This document shows, piece by piece, positions 8,059 through 17,663 of a stretch of DNA of 64,000 bases (position 1 is its first letter; each line of letters begins with the position of its first letter). This DNA is from Burkholderia seminalis DSM 23518 (GTDB taxonomy: Bacteria > Pseudomonadota > Gammaproteobacteria > Burkholderiales > Burkholderiaceae). The position numbers and the translations under genes were made by a program. The notes under the pieces are model-generated. The model had not been told where the DNA came from, did not search any database, and saw nothing but the letters and a program-made list of their open reading frames with translations. The stretch spans positions 744,001 through 808,000 of the forward strand of contig NZ_CADFDK010000002.1 of the NCBI RefSeq assembly GCF_902832885.1, written 5' to 3'.

Positions 8059-9230
8059 AACGCCCGATGCGCCCGGTGGCGCTTGCCGTCGCGCTGACGA
8101 CTTTCCTGTCGGCCTGTGCAACCGCTCCCGGCAACTACCTCGACTCGTCGAACCTGAAGGACGAAGGCCGGCAGCAAGCCGCCGAAACCTATCCGGTGCA
8201 TTACATCGACGCCAAAGTGGTGATGGACCAGCTGCAGAAGGCGCAGGTCGACCATCCGCTGCCGCCGGGACGTTACACCGACCCGTCGCAGTACACCTAT
8301 CGCGTGGGCCCGCAGGACATCCTCGGCGTCACCGTGTGGGACCACCCCGAGCTGACGACGCCGCAGGGCCAGTCGTTCTCGAGCGGCGGCAACACGACGC
8401 AATCGGTCGCGGGCGCGCTGCAGCAGCCGTATACGACCGCGCTGCCGGGCCAGGCCGATCCGTATGGCCAGACGGTGGGCGCCGACGGCACGATCTTCTT
8501 CCCGTTCGTCGGCCGGGTGCGCGTGGCGGGCAAGACCGTCGCGCAGATCCGCGACGAGATGGCGTCCGGCCTGTCGCGCTACGTGAAGAATCCGCAGCTC
8601 GACGTGCGCGTGCTGTCGTTCCGCAGCCAGAAGGTGCAGGTGACGGGCGAGGTGAAGCAGCCGGGCCCGCTCGCGATGAGCGACGTGCCGCTGACGCTCG
8701 TCGACGCGATCTCGCGCTCGGGCGGCTCGACCAACGAGGCCGACCTGCAGCGCGTGCGCCTGACCCGCGACGGCAAGCTCTACACGCTCGACGCGAACGG
8801 CGTGCTCGATCGCGGCGAAGTCAACAAGAACGTGATGCTGCAGGCGGGCGACATCATCAACGTGCCGGACCGCAGCGACAGCCGCGTGTTCATCATGGGC
8901 GAGGTCAAGACGCCGGTCACGGTGCCGATGCTCAAGGGCCGGCTGACCATCGCCGACGCGCTGACCGCGGGCGGCGGCATCCTCGACACCGACGCGAACC
9001 CGCGCAAGATCTACGTGATGCGCGGGATGCGCGACAACCCGACGAAGCCCGAAGTGTTCCGTCTCGACATGACGCAACCCGATGCGCTGATGCTGTCGAG
9101 CCGCTTCCCGCTTCAACCGCTCGACGTCGTCTACGTCAGCACGGCCAGCTCGGTGCAGTTCAACCGTGTGCTGCAGCAGGTGCTGCCGACGATCCAGACG
9201 ATCTTCTACATGCGGCAAATCACGCGCTGA
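8052..9230 (+). CDS. bceE: BceE, outer-membrane polysaccharide export lipoprotein (OPX, Wza-like)
   Basis: A 392-residue OPX protein forming the outer-membrane channel for the finished polymer. From ATG 8052 there is a signal peptide with the lipobox LSAC, so C22 would be lipidated. The polysaccharide export domain begins near residue 78 (YRVGPQDILGVTVWDHPEL), followed by SLBB-type repeats including QVTGEVKQPGPLAM and VFIMGEVKTPVTVPML. An alternative ATG at 8037 is in frame but has AAGG directly against it; 8052 places that AAGG 15 bp upstream and overlaps the bceD stop by 7 bp. Either start gives the same mature protein. The gene sits before the kinase bceF, its inner-membrane partner. Confidence 0.93.
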   Translation: MLKRPMRPVALAVALTTFLSACATAPGNYLDSSNLKDEGRQQAAETYPVHYIDAKVVMDQLQKAQVDHPLPPGRYTDPSQYTYRVGPQDILGVTVWDHPELTTPQGQSFSSGGNTTQSVAGALQQPYTTALPGQADPYGQTVGADGTIFFPFVGRVRVAGKTVAQIRDEMASGLSRYVKNPQLDVRVLSFRSQKVQVTGEVKQPGPLAMSDVPLTLVDAISRSGGSTNEADLQRVRLTRDGKLYTLDANGVLDRGEVNKNVMLQAGDIINVPDRSDSRVFIMGEVKTPVTVPMLKGRLTIADALTAGGGILDTDANPRKIYVMRGMRDNPTKPEVFRLDMTQPDALMLSSRFPLQPLDVVYVSTASSVQFNRVLQQVLPTIQTIFYMRQITR

Positions 9231-9280
9231 TAGCCCGCCGGGGCGGCGCCTCCGCCCCGGCACCACTCAAGCGGGAACGA

Positions 9281-11506
9281 ATGGTGAACACGCAAGCGAA
9301 ACACTCCTACGCGGATCTGTCCGTGAAAACCGAGGAAGAGGACGTCGTCCTCGGCCAGTTGCTCCAGGTGATCATGGACGACATCTGGCTGCTGCTCGGC
9401 ATCGCGGTGACGGTCGTCGCGCTCGCCGGCCTCTACTGCTACGTGGCGAAGCCGGTGTACCAGGCCGACGTCCACGTGCGGGTCGAGAGCAACGACAACA
9501 CGTCGCAGGCGCTCACGCAGACGCAGACCGGCGCGACGATCAACACCGGTCCGCAGCAGGCGCAGACCGATGCGGAAATCGAGATCATCAAGAGCCGCGG
9601 CGTCGTCGCGCCGGTGGTCGATCAGTTCAAGCTGAATTTCTCGATCGCGCCGAAGACGCTGCCGGTGATCGGCAGCCTCGCCGCGCGCCTCGCGACGGCG
9701 GGCGTGCCGTCGCGGCCGTGGCTCGGCCTGAAGTCGTATGCGTGGGGCGGCGAAGTCGCCGACGTCGATTCGATCAGCGTCGTGCCGGCGCTCGAAGGCA
9801 AGAAGCTGATGCTGACGGCCGGCCCGGACGGCACCTATTCGCTGGTCGATCCGAACGGGACGCGGCTGCTGTCGGGCCATGTCGGCGAAGCGGCGCAGGG
9901 CGGCGGCGTGACGCTGCTCGTGCAGAAGCTCGTCGCGCGCCCCGGCACGCAGTTCACGGTGGTCCGCTACAACGATCTCGACGCCATCAGCGGCTTCCAG
10001 GCCGGCATCCAGGTGACCGAGCAGGGCAAGCAGACGGGCGTCGTGCAGATCTCGCTCGAAGGCAAGGACCCGGACCAGACCGCCGCGATCGCGAACGCGC
10101 TCGCGCAGTCGTACCTGAACCAGCACGTGGTCGCGAAGCAGGCCGAGGCGACCAAGATGCTCGACTTCCTGAAGGGCGAGGAACCGCGCCTGAAGGCCGA
10201 CCTCGAACGCGCGGAAGCCGCGCTGACGCAGTACCAGCGCACGTCGGGCTCGATCAACGCGAGCGACGAGGCGAAGGTCTACCTCGAAGGCAGCGTGCAG
10301 TACGAACAGCAGATCGCCGCGCAGCGCCTGCAGCTCGCGTCGCTCGCGCAGCGCTTCACCGATTCGCACCCGATGGTGATCGCGGCCAAGCAGCAGCTCG
10401 CGGAACTGCAGGGCGAGAAGGACAAGTTCAGCAACCGCTTCCGCAGCCTGCCGGCCACCGAAGTGAAGGCCGTCCAGCTCCAGCGCGACGCGAAGGTCGC
10501 CGAGGACATCTACGTGCTGCTGCTGAACCGCGTGCAGGAACTGTCGGTGCAGAAGGCCGGCACGGGCGGCAACATCCACCTCGTCGATTCGGCGCTGCGT
10601 CCGGGCGATCCGGTCAAGCCGAAGAAGGTGCTGATCCTGTCGGCGGCCGTGTTCCTGGGCCTGATCCTCGGCACGGGCGTGGTGTTCCTGCGCCGCAACC
10701 TGTTCCAGGGCATCGAGGATCCGGACCGCATCGAGCGCACGTTCAACCTGCCGCTGTACGGGCTGGTGCCGCAAAGCGCCGAGCAGGTGAAGCTCGACGC
10801 GGCGGCCGAGAAGGGCGGCGGCCGCGCGCGGCCGATCCTCGCGAGCCTGCGTCCGAAGGATCTCAGCGTCGAGAGCCTGCGCAGCCTGCGCACCGCGATG
10901 CAGTTCGCGATGATGGACGCGAAGAACCGCGTGATCGTGCTGACGGGCCCGACGCCGGGCATCGGCAAGAGTTTCCTGACGGTCAACCTCGCGGTGCTGC
11001 TCGCCCATTCGGGCAAGCGCGTGCTGCTGATCGACGCCGACATGCGCCGCGGCCTGCTCGACCGCTATTTCGGCCTGACCGCGCAGCCGGGCCTGTCCGA
11101 GTTGCTGAGCGACCAGGCGCCGCTCGAGGATGCCGTGCGCGAAACGCCGGTGCAGGGCCTGTCGTTCATCGCGGCCGGCACGCGTCCGCCGAACCCGTCG
11201 GAGCTGCTGATGTCGTCGCGCCTGCCGCAATACCTCGAAGGGCTCGGCAAGCGCTACGACGTCGTGCTGATCGATTCGCCGCCGGTGCTGGCGGTGACCG
11301 ACGCGACCATCATCGGCCGCATGGCCGGCTCGACGTTCCTCGTGCTGCGCTCGGGCATGCACACCGAAGGCGAGATCGCCGATGCGATCAAGCGCCTGCG
11401 CACCGCGGGTGTCGACCTGGAAGGCGGGATCTTCAACGGCGTGCCGCCGAAGGCGCGCGGCTACGGCCGCGGTTATGCGGCCGTGCATGAATACCTGAGC
11501 GCCTGA
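9281..11506 (+). CDS. bceF: BceF, polysaccharide co-polymerase / bacterial tyrosine kinase (Wzc-like)
   Basis: A 741-residue inner-membrane BY-kinase. The Wzz-type co-polymerase part is bounded by membrane segments near residues 34-55 (LLLGIAVTVVALAGLYCYV) and 450-470, with a long periplasmic coiled-coil region between. The cytoplasmic kinase has Walker A GPTPGIGKS near 556, Walker A' LLIDADMRRG near 582 and Walker B VVLIDSPPVL near 660. The C-terminal tail is short and carries Y728, Y732 and Y738 as likely autophosphorylation sites, the expected targets of BceD. Together with BceE it forms the trans-envelope export complex and controls chain length. Confidence 0.95.
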   Translation: MVNTQAKHSYADLSVKTEEEDVVLGQLLQVIMDDIWLLLGIAVTVVALAGLYCYVAKPVYQADVHVRVESNDNTSQALTQTQTGATINTGPQQAQTDAEIEIIKSRGVVAPVVDQFKLNFSIAPKTLPVIGSLAARLATAGVPSRPWLGLKSYAWGGEVADVDSISVVPALEGKKLMLTAGPDGTYSLVDPNGTRLLSGHVGEAAQGGGVTLLVQKLVARPGTQFTVVRYNDLDAISGFQAGIQVTEQGKQTGVVQISLEGKDPDQTAAIANALAQSYLNQHVVAKQAEATKMLDFLKGEEPRLKADLERAEAALTQYQRTSGSINASDEAKVYLEGSVQYEQQIAAQRLQLASLAQRFTDSHPMVIAAKQQLAELQGEKDKFSNRFRSLPATEVKAVQLQRDAKVAEDIYVLLLNRVQELSVQKAGTGGNIHLVDSALRPGDPVKPKKVLILSAAVFLGLILGTGVVFLRRNLFQGIEDPDRIERTFNLPLYGLVPQSAEQVKLDAAAEKGGGRARPILASLRPKDLSVESLRSLRTAMQFAMMDAKNRVIVLTGPTPGIGKSFLTVNLAVLLAHSGKRVLLIDADMRRGLLDRYFGLTAQPGLSELLSDQAPLEDAVRETPVQGLSFIAAGTRPPNPSELLMSSRLPQYLEGLGKRYDVVLIDSPPVLAVTDATIIGRMAGSTFLVLRSGMHTEGEIADAIKRLRTAGVDLEGGIFNGVPPKARGYGRGYAAVHEYLSA

Positions 11507-11570
11507 TCCGTCTGGCGCGTAACCGGGCGGGCGGCGCGTGCTGCCCGCCCGGCCGACTGGAGAACCATCG

Positions 11571-12530
11571 ATGAAAATTTCCGTGCTCGTTCCGACCTAC
11601 CGGCGTCCCGCCGACCTCGCGCGCTGCCTGCTGGCGCTGCAGCGCCAGCAGCGGCTGCCCGACGAGGTGATCGTCGTCGCGCGCCCGGAGGATGACGCCA
11701 CGCACGAGCGGCTCGCCGATCCGGCGGTCGGCGGCGCGCTGCCGCTGCGCGTCGTGCCGGTCGACGTGCCGGGGCAGGTCGCCGCGCTGAACAAGGGGCT
11801 CGATTCCGCGACCGGCGACATCGTGGCCATCACCGACGACGATGCGGCGCCGCATCGCGACTGGCTCGCCCGCGTCGAAGCGGTATTCGAGGCCGATCCG
11901 CGCGTGGGCGCGGTCGGCGGGCGCGACTGGGTCCACGAGAAAGGCCGCGTGCTCGACGAATCGCGCGAACGCGTCGGCCAGCTCACGCTGTCCGGCAAGA
12001 TCGTCGGCAATCATCACCTCGGCGTCGGCGGCGCGCGCGAAGTCGACATGCTGAAAGGCGCGAACATGAGCTACCGCCGCGCCGCGATCGAGCGGCTGCG
12101 CTTCGACACGCGGCTGCGCGGCGCCGGTGCGCAGGTGCACAACGACATGGGCTTCAGCATGCGCGTGCAGCGCGACGGCTGGACGCTCGTCTACGACCCG
12201 GCGATCGCGGTCGATCATTTTCCGGCCGAGCGTTTCGACGACGACCGGCGCGATGCCGCGTCGCTGAATGCGATCAGCAACGGCGCGTACAACATGCACC
12301 TGATCCTGCGCGAGCACCTGCCGCCGCTGCGGCGCGAGATCGCGTGGTGGTGGTGGGCGCTGGTCGGCACGCGCGTCTACCCGGGCCTCGCGCACGTGCT
12401 GCTGTCGCTGCATACGGCGAAGCGCGAGCGGATCCGCGAGCACTGGCGCGCGGTGCGCCGTGGCGCGCGCGATGCCCGCCGCGCGAACCTTGCCCCCCAC
12501 CATGCGGCGATGCCGCCGGTGACGTCTTGA
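11571..12530 (+). CDS. bceG: BceG, family 2 glycosyltransferase
   Basis: A 319-residue GT2 enzyme (GT-A fold) starting at ATG 11571 with GGAG upstream. The N-terminus ISVLVPTYRRPADLARCLLAL and the acidic segment AITDDDAAPHRDWL near residue 85 fit nucleotide-sugar and metal binding. A C-terminal stretch IAWWWWALVGTRVYPGLAHVLL is hydrophobic, so the protein probably sits on the inner membrane. It would add one sugar to the lipid-linked repeat unit on the cytoplasmic face. The exact donor and linkage cannot be read from sequence. Confidence 0.9.
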   Translation: MKISVLVPTYRRPADLARCLLALQRQQRLPDEVIVVARPEDDATHERLADPAVGGALPLRVVPVDVPGQVAALNKGLDSATGDIVAITDDDAAPHRDWLARVEAVFEADPRVGAVGGRDWVHEKGRVLDESRERVGQLTLSGKIVGNHHLGVGGAREVDMLKGANMSYRRAAIERLRFDTRLRGAGAQVHNDMGFSMRVQRDGWTLVYDPAIAVDHFPAERFDDDRRDAASLNAISNGAYNMHLILREHLPPLRREIAWWWWALVGTRVYPGLAHVLLSLHTAKRERIREHWRAVRRGARDARRANLAPHHAAMPPVTS

Positions 12531-12573
12531 ACGGCCCGCGCGCCTCGCGCGCGGCCACCCCCGGAGGGCTCGC

Positions 12574-13710
12574 ATGACTGCAACGAACGTCCATGTCCAT
12601 CTGTTTTACGGCGCCGATCCGCGTACCTACCGGAAAGGCGAGAACATCGGCTGTCTGTACGGCTATCACCACGCCGAATCCGACGAGTTCCGGCTGACCT
12701 ATTCGCAGGACGGCGGCGAGAACCGCGTCGCCAGCCTTGCACGCCGCGCGCTGAAGGCGGCGCTCGGCTTCGACGTCGTGCATGCGTGGCGCAATCGCGC
12801 CGCGCTGCTGAACACCGACGTGATCTGGACGCATACGGAACAGGAGCATCTGGCGGCGGCGCTGGTCCTCAAGCTCGCCGGTACGCGGGGCAAGCGGCCG
12901 CTGCTGCTCGCGCAGAGCGTGTGGCTGTTCGACAAGTGGGACAGTTTCGGCGGTCCGCGCCGCTGGCTGTACCGCAAGCTGCTCAAGCGCGCCGACGCGC
13001 TGACCACGCTGGCGCGCGACAACGCTGAGCTGTGCCGTCGTTATCTCGGTCGCGAGGCCGAGTTCGTCTACTACGGGCTGAACACCCAGGATTTTCCGCC
13101 GGCCGAGCCGCGGCAGTGGACACCGAACCAGCCGCTGCGGATCGCGGCGATCGGCAACGACCGCGACCGCGACTGGCGCACGTTCCTCGCCGCGTTCGGC
13201 GGCGACGCGCGCTACGACGTGCGGCTCGCGACGCGCCGCCGCGTGCCGCGCGAGTGGCATGCGCCGAACGTGAAGATCGGCTCGGCGTCGGGGCTGGCGA
13301 AGCAGCACGAGCTGTACGCGTGGGCCGACGTGATCGTCGTGCCGTTGCGGCCGAATTTCCATGCGTCGGGTATCACCGTGATGCTCGAGGCGGCGGCCGT
13401 CGGCAAGCCGATGATCGTGTCCGACGTCGGCGGGCTCAGCGACTACTTCCCGCACGATACGGCCGCGTATGTGCCGGCGTTCGACGCACCGGCGATGCGC
13501 CAGGCCGCGGACCGCTTCGTCGCCGATCCGGCGGCGGCGCTCGATTGCGCGCGGGCCGCCGCCGCGTGCCTGCGCGATCGCGACCTGACCACGCAGGCGT
13601 TCGCCGAGCAGCACGTGCGGATCACGCGCGATATGCTGCGCCGGCGCCGCACGCCGGCGGCCGCGGGGCTGGCGATGCCGCTCGCCGATTCGCGCCCGTC
13701 GTCGCGGTGA
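12574..13710 (+). CDS. bceH: BceH, GT-B glycosyltransferase
   Basis: A 378-residue glycosyltransferase of the GT-B type (family 1/4 group). The C-terminal half shows the donor-site pattern: a glycine-rich turn around AAIGNDRDRDW, then VIVVPLRPNFHASGITVMLEAAAVGKPMIVSDVGG, whose glutamate is the conserved E-X7-E-like region residue of this fold. No membrane segment is obvious. It follows bceG by 43 bp and precedes bceI by 10 bp, so the three are one transcription unit. Its job is to add one sugar to the cepacian repeat unit; donor unknown. Confidence 0.9.
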   Translation: MTATNVHVHLFYGADPRTYRKGENIGCLYGYHHAESDEFRLTYSQDGGENRVASLARRALKAALGFDVVHAWRNRAALLNTDVIWTHTEQEHLAAALVLKLAGTRGKRPLLLAQSVWLFDKWDSFGGPRRWLYRKLLKRADALTTLARDNAELCRRYLGREAEFVYYGLNTQDFPPAEPRQWTPNQPLRIAAIGNDRDRDWRTFLAAFGGDARYDVRLATRRRVPREWHAPNVKIGSASGLAKQHELYAWADVIVVPLRPNFHASGITVMLEAAAVGKPMIVSDVGGLSDYFPHDTAAYVPAFDAPAMRQAADRFVADPAAALDCARAAAACLRDRDLTTQAFAEQHVRITRDMLRRRRTPAAAGLAMPLADSRPSSR

Positions 13711-13720
13711 GAGCGGATCG

Positions 13721-15187
13721 ATGAGTACGATTGCCGCCGAGCGCGCACCGTCGCCCAAGCGCAGCCGGCTTCCCGAGCCGAAGCACTGGGTCGGGCAGGC
13801 CGCGCTGTGGTCCTTCACCGCCGCGCTGATCGCCGTGCATCAGGGCAAGGTGCTGACGCTCGCGTTTCCGGTGCTGGCCATCGCGGTCGGCTTCTGGCTG
13901 TATTTCAAGAGCCCGGCGCGCTATGTCGGCTTCATGTGGTGGGTGTGGTTCCTGAGCCCCGAGGTGCGGCGGCTGGCCGACTGGTCGAAGGGCGCGTTCA
14001 CGCCGACGAGCCTGATCCAGGTCGCGCCGCTCGCGGTGACGATGATCGCCGGCTTCGGGCTGATCCGGCATTACCGCGTGCTCGCGCAGCGGCGCGGGAT
14101 TCCCGTGCTGCTGATGCTGTTCGGGCTCGCGTATGCGTATCTCGTCGGGATCGTGTCGAGCGGCGTGATGGCCGCGACCTACGACCTGGCGAACTGGGTG
14201 TACCCGGTGCTGATCGGCTTTCACATCATGGTCAACGCGCGCGACTATCCCGAGTACCGCGACGTGCTGCTGTCCACGTTCATGTGGGGCATGCTGGTGA
14301 TGGGCCTGTACGGCGTCGTGCAGTACTTCGTGATGCCGCAGTGGGACGTGCTGTGGATGATCGGGTCCGACATGGGCTCGCAGGGCGAGCCGGTGCCGTA
14401 CGGCGTGCGCGTGTTCAGCACGATGAATTCGTCGGGGCCGTTCGCGTTCGCGATCATGGGCGCGCTGGTGTTCGTGTTCGCCGCGCCGCAGAAGATCCGC
14501 TGGTTCGCGGGGGCGGCCGGTTTCGTGTCGTTCGCGTTGTGTCTCGTGCGCTCGACGTGGGGCGGCTGGGTGATCGCGCTCGCGATCCAGCTCGCGCAGT
14601 CGAACAACCGCCTGCGGATGCGGATCCTCATCAGCGGCGTCGTGCTGGTCGGGCTGTGCGTGCCGCTCCTGACCGTCGGGCCGGTGGCCGACCGTCTCGG
14701 CGCGCGCCTGCAGTCGATCACGAACCTGAAGGACGACCGCAGCTACGACGACCGCAACAAGTTCTACGCCACCTTCGCGCAGACGGCGTTTACCGACGTC
14801 GCCGGCGAAGGAATGGGCGCGACGGGCGCATCCACGAAGCTGTCGAGCGACAGCGGCGAGCTCGGCAAGTACGGCAGCTTCGACAGCGGCGTGATGAACG
14901 TGCCGTTCGTGCTCGGCTGGCCCGGCACGCTGCTGTATCTCGCCGGCGTCGTGATGCTGTTCGGCCGCACGCTGCGCGCGGCATTCCGGCTGCGCAAGGA
15001 CAAGTTCGTCGGCGCGTGCCTGAGCCTGTGCCTGTCGACCTTCGCGATGCTCGTGTTCACGAACTCGCTGATCGGCACGGGCGGCCTGCTGATGTTCACA
15101 GCCATTTTTTCGATACTTGCCGCGGCGCACTGGCAAAAGGCACAACGCCTGCTGGCCGCCGCGCGTTCACGGGGAGGCGACCATTGA
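13721..15187 (+). CDS. bceI: BceI, polysaccharide polymerase (Wzy/O-antigen ligase-like)
   Basis: A 488-residue polytopic membrane protein with about ten to twelve hydrophobic segments and one larger loop (about residues 320-390). It includes the Wzy_C-type region with RSTWGGWVIAL. These features fit the Wzy polymerase that joins lipid-linked repeat units at the periplasmic face. Sequence conservation in this class is low, so the assignment rests on topology and on its place in the bce operon. The stop codon shares four bases with the TTG start of bceJ. Confidence 0.88.
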   Translation: MSTIAAERAPSPKRSRLPEPKHWVGQAALWSFTAALIAVHQGKVLTLAFPVLAIAVGFWLYFKSPARYVGFMWWVWFLSPEVRRLADWSKGAFTPTSLIQVAPLAVTMIAGFGLIRHYRVLAQRRGIPVLLMLFGLAYAYLVGIVSSGVMAATYDLANWVYPVLIGFHIMVNARDYPEYRDVLLSTFMWGMLVMGLYGVVQYFVMPQWDVLWMIGSDMGSQGEPVPYGVRVFSTMNSSGPFAFAIMGALVFVFAAPQKIRWFAGAAGFVSFALCLVRSTWGGWVIALAIQLAQSNNRLRMRILISGVVLVGLCVPLLTVGPVADRLGARLQSITNLKDDRSYDDRNKFYATFAQTAFTDVAGEGMGATGASTKLSSDSGELGKYGSFDSGVMNVPFVLGWPGTLLYLAGVVMLFGRTLRAAFRLRKDKFVGACLSLCLSTFAMLVFTNSLIGTGGLLMFTAIFSILAAAHWQKAQRLLAAARSRGGDH

Positions 15188-16368
15188 GAATCGCGATCGT
15201 CACGCACGTCGTGCGACATAACGACGGGCAGGGCCGCGTCAATTACGAAATCGCGCGCGCGGCGCTGGCCGAAAACTACGAGGTCACGCTGGTCGCGTCG
15301 CATGTCGCGCCCGAACTGCTGGCTGACCCGCGCGTGCGCTGGGTGCCCGTGAAGGTCGGCGGCTTCTGGCCGTCGAATCTCGTCAAGCAGCAGGTGTTCG
15401 CGCTGAAGAGCGCGGCCTGGCTGCGCGCGCATCGCGGCGAATACGACGTGCTGCACGTGAACGGCTTCATCTCGTGGATCAAGGCCGACGTGAATACCGC
15501 GCACTTCGTGCACGGCGGCTGGTTCAAGAGTCCGTACTATCCGTTCGGGCCGACGAAGGGCATCTGGTCGGCTTACCAGTACGTCTATACGCGCGTGAAC
15601 ACCACGCTCGAGCGCTGGGCGTACCGGCGTTCGCGCGCGATCACGGCCGTGTCGCAGAAGGTGGCCGACGAGATTGCCGGGCTCGGCATCGACAGCCGCA
15701 AGATCAGCGTGATCTACAACGGCGTCGACGGCAGCGCGTTCGCGCACGCGCAGGCCGACCGCGCGGCGTTCAAGCTGCCGGACGACGCGTTCCTGCTGCT
15801 GTTCGTCGGCGACCTGCGCACGCCGCGCAAGAACCTCGGCACCGTGCTGAAGGCGCTGACGAAGCTGCCGGCGAACGTGCATCTGGCGGTGGCCGGCTAT
15901 TTGCCCGGCAGCCCGTATCCGGAAGAGGCGCGCGCGCTCGGCATCGATGCGCGCGTGCATTTCCTCGGCCTCGTGAAAAACATGCCGACGCTGATGCGCT
16001 CGGTCGACGCGTATGTCTTTCCGTCGCGCTACGAAGCGATGAGCCTGTCGCTGCTGGAAGCGATGGCGGCCGGCTTGCCGGTCGTCACCGCGCGCACGGC
16101 GGGCGGCGCGGAGATCATCACGCGCGAATGCGGGATCGTGCTGGAGGATCCGGACGATCCGGCCGCGCTCGCGCAGGCGATCGGCTCGCTCGCGGCCTCG
16201 CGCGACACCTGTCGCGCGATGGGCGACGCGGCCCGCGAACTGATGACCCGTTTCGGCTGGGCGCACATGGGTGCCCAGTACGTCGCGCTTTACCGGCGCA
16301 TCGGTCAACCCACGCAGCCGTCCGCCTTCGAGCGGGTCGAGCATGCAGTCACGCAGGAGCAGTCGTGA
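15184..16368 (+). CDS. bceJ: BceJ, GT4-type glycosyltransferase with TTG start
   Basis: A 394-residue GT-B glycosyltransferase. The N-terminal acceptor domain begins with RIAIVTHVVRHNDGQGRVN; the C-terminal domain has LLFVGDLRTPRKNLGTVLKAL and the donor-site segment VFPSRYEAMSLSLLEAMAAG, whose E residues are typical of family 4. I place the start at TTG 15184: GGGGAGG lies at 15171-15177, 6 bp upstream, and the codon overlaps the bceI stop as TTGA. No ATG or GTG start fits the homology. The rare start plus overlap suggests tight coupling to bceI translation. Confidence 0.88.
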   Translation: MRIAIVTHVVRHNDGQGRVNYEIARAALAENYEVTLVASHVAPELLADPRVRWVPVKVGGFWPSNLVKQQVFALKSAAWLRAHRGEYDVLHVNGFISWIKADVNTAHFVHGGWFKSPYYPFGPTKGIWSAYQYVYTRVNTTLERWAYRRSRAITAVSQKVADEIAGLGIDSRKISVIYNGVDGSAFAHAQADRAAFKLPDDAFLLLFVGDLRTPRKNLGTVLKALTKLPANVHLAVAGYLPGSPYPEEARALGIDARVHFLGLVKNMPTLMRSVDAYVFPSRYEAMSLSLLEAMAAGLPVVTARTAGGAEIITRECGIVLEDPDDPAALAQAIGSLAASRDTCRAMGDAARELMTRFGWAHMGAQYVALYRRIGQPTQPSAFERVEHAVTQEQS

Positions 16369-17534
16369 TGTCCCAAACTTCCCGGCCGATCAAATCGTTG
16401 CAAATCGGCATGCACTGGTTCCCCGAACGCGCGGGCGGCCTCGACCGGATGTACTACTCGCTCGTCGGCGCGCTACCGGGGGCCGGTGTCGAGGTGCGCG
16501 GGCTCGTTGCCGGCTCGCCGAAGGTCGCCGACGACACGGGCGGCGCGATCCAGGGCTTCGGTCCCGCGTCGGAGCCGCTCGCGCGCCGGATGCTCGCCGC
16601 GCGGCGCGCGCTGCGCGACGAGATCCGCAGCGAACGGCCGGACGTGATCTCGTCGCACTTCGCGCTGTACACGTTTCCGGGGCTCGACGTCACGCGCGGG
16701 ATTCCGCAGGTGTCGCACTTCCAGGGGCCGTGGGCCGACGAAAGCCAGGTCGAGGGCGCGGCGTCGCTCGGGCAGCGCGCGAAGCGCTATCTCGAACAGG
16801 CCGTCTATACGCGCTCGTCGCGGCTGATCGTGCTGTCGCAGGCGTTCGGCCAGATCCTGACGAACCGCTACGGGATCGATCCGTCGCGCGTGCGCGTGAT
16901 TCCCGGCTGCGTCGACACCGCGCAGTTCGATACGCCGCTGACGCCCGCCGAGGCGCGGCACAAGCTGCAGTTGCCGCAGGACCGGCCGATCGTGCTGGCC
17001 GTGCGCCGGCTCGTGCGGCGCATGGGGCTGGAGGACCTGATCGACGCGATCGGTCTCATCAAGCAACGCCACCCGGACGTGCTGCTGCTGATCGCCGGCA
17101 AGGGCAAGATCGGCGAGGAACTGCAGCAGCGCATCGACGCCGCCGGGCTGCAGGACAACGTGAAACTGCTCGGCTTCGTGCCCGACAACCATCTCGCGGC
17201 GCTGTACCGCGCGGCGACGGTCAGCGTCGTGCCGACGGTCGCCCTCGAGGGGTTCGGGCTGATCACCGTCGAATCGCTCGCGTCCGGCACGCCCGTGCTG
17301 GTGACGCCGGTCGGCGGGCTGCCGGAGGCGGTGGCCGGGCTGTCGAACGATCTCGTGCTGCCGTCGACGGGCGCCGATGCGATCGCGGAAGGGCTCGGCG
17401 GCGCACTGTCGGGTACGATCGCGCTGCCCGACGAGGCCGCATGCAAGCGCTACGCGCGTGACCATTTCGACAACGCGGTGATCGCGCGACGCGTCGCCGG
17501 CGTGTACGAAGAGGCGATCCAGGCGGCCGGCTGA
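16368..17534 (+). CDS. bceK: BceK, GT4-type glycosyltransferase
   Basis: A 388-residue GT-B glycosyltransferase and the last gene of the operon. ATG 16368 overlaps the bceJ stop (TGATG), with AGGAG at 16355-16359. The N-terminal glycine-rich loop is MHWFPERAGGLDRMYYSL; the C-terminal domain has ALEGFGLITVESLASGTPV, the family 4 donor-binding region. With BceB, G, H and J it makes five sugar transferases here. The cepacian repeat is known to be a heptasaccharide, so the remaining transferases and the flippase must be encoded in another cluster. A hairpin terminator follows 42 bp downstream. Confidence 0.9.
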   Translation: MSQTSRPIKSLQIGMHWFPERAGGLDRMYYSLVGALPGAGVEVRGLVAGSPKVADDTGGAIQGFGPASEPLARRMLAARRALRDEIRSERPDVISSHFALYTFPGLDVTRGIPQVSHFQGPWADESQVEGAASLGQRAKRYLEQAVYTRSSRLIVLSQAFGQILTNRYGIDPSRVRVIPGCVDTAQFDTPLTPAEARHKLQLPQDRPIVLAVRRLVRRMGLEDLIDAIGLIKQRHPDVLLLIAGKGKIGEELQQRIDAAGLQDNVKLLGFVPDNHLAALYRAATVSVVPTVALEGFGLITVESLASGTPVLVTPVGGLPEAVAGLSNDLVLPSTGADAIAEGLGGALSGTIALPDEAACKRYARDHFDNAVIARRVAGVYEEAIQAAG

Positions 17535-17576
17535 ACGCTCGCGGCGCGCAACCGGCGCGCCGACCAGGAAACCGGA

Positions 17577-17638
17577 CCGGCGCAGGCACGTGGCCGGTGC
17601 GCGTGCCGGCCGCCCGACGCGGGTGCGCCGGCTTTTTT
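17577..17638 (+). terminator. Intrinsic terminator of the bceB-K operon
   Basis: An outer 8-bp perfect stem (CCGGCGCA at 17577-17584 with TGCGCCGG at 17624-17631) encloses an inner stem (GGCACG at 17585-17590 with CGTGCC at 17602-17607) and is followed by CTTTTTT (17632-17638). It lies between bceK and the convergent MFS gene. Confidence 0.75.
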
Positions 17639-17663
17639 GCTCGATCCCGATGACCGGCGCGCA

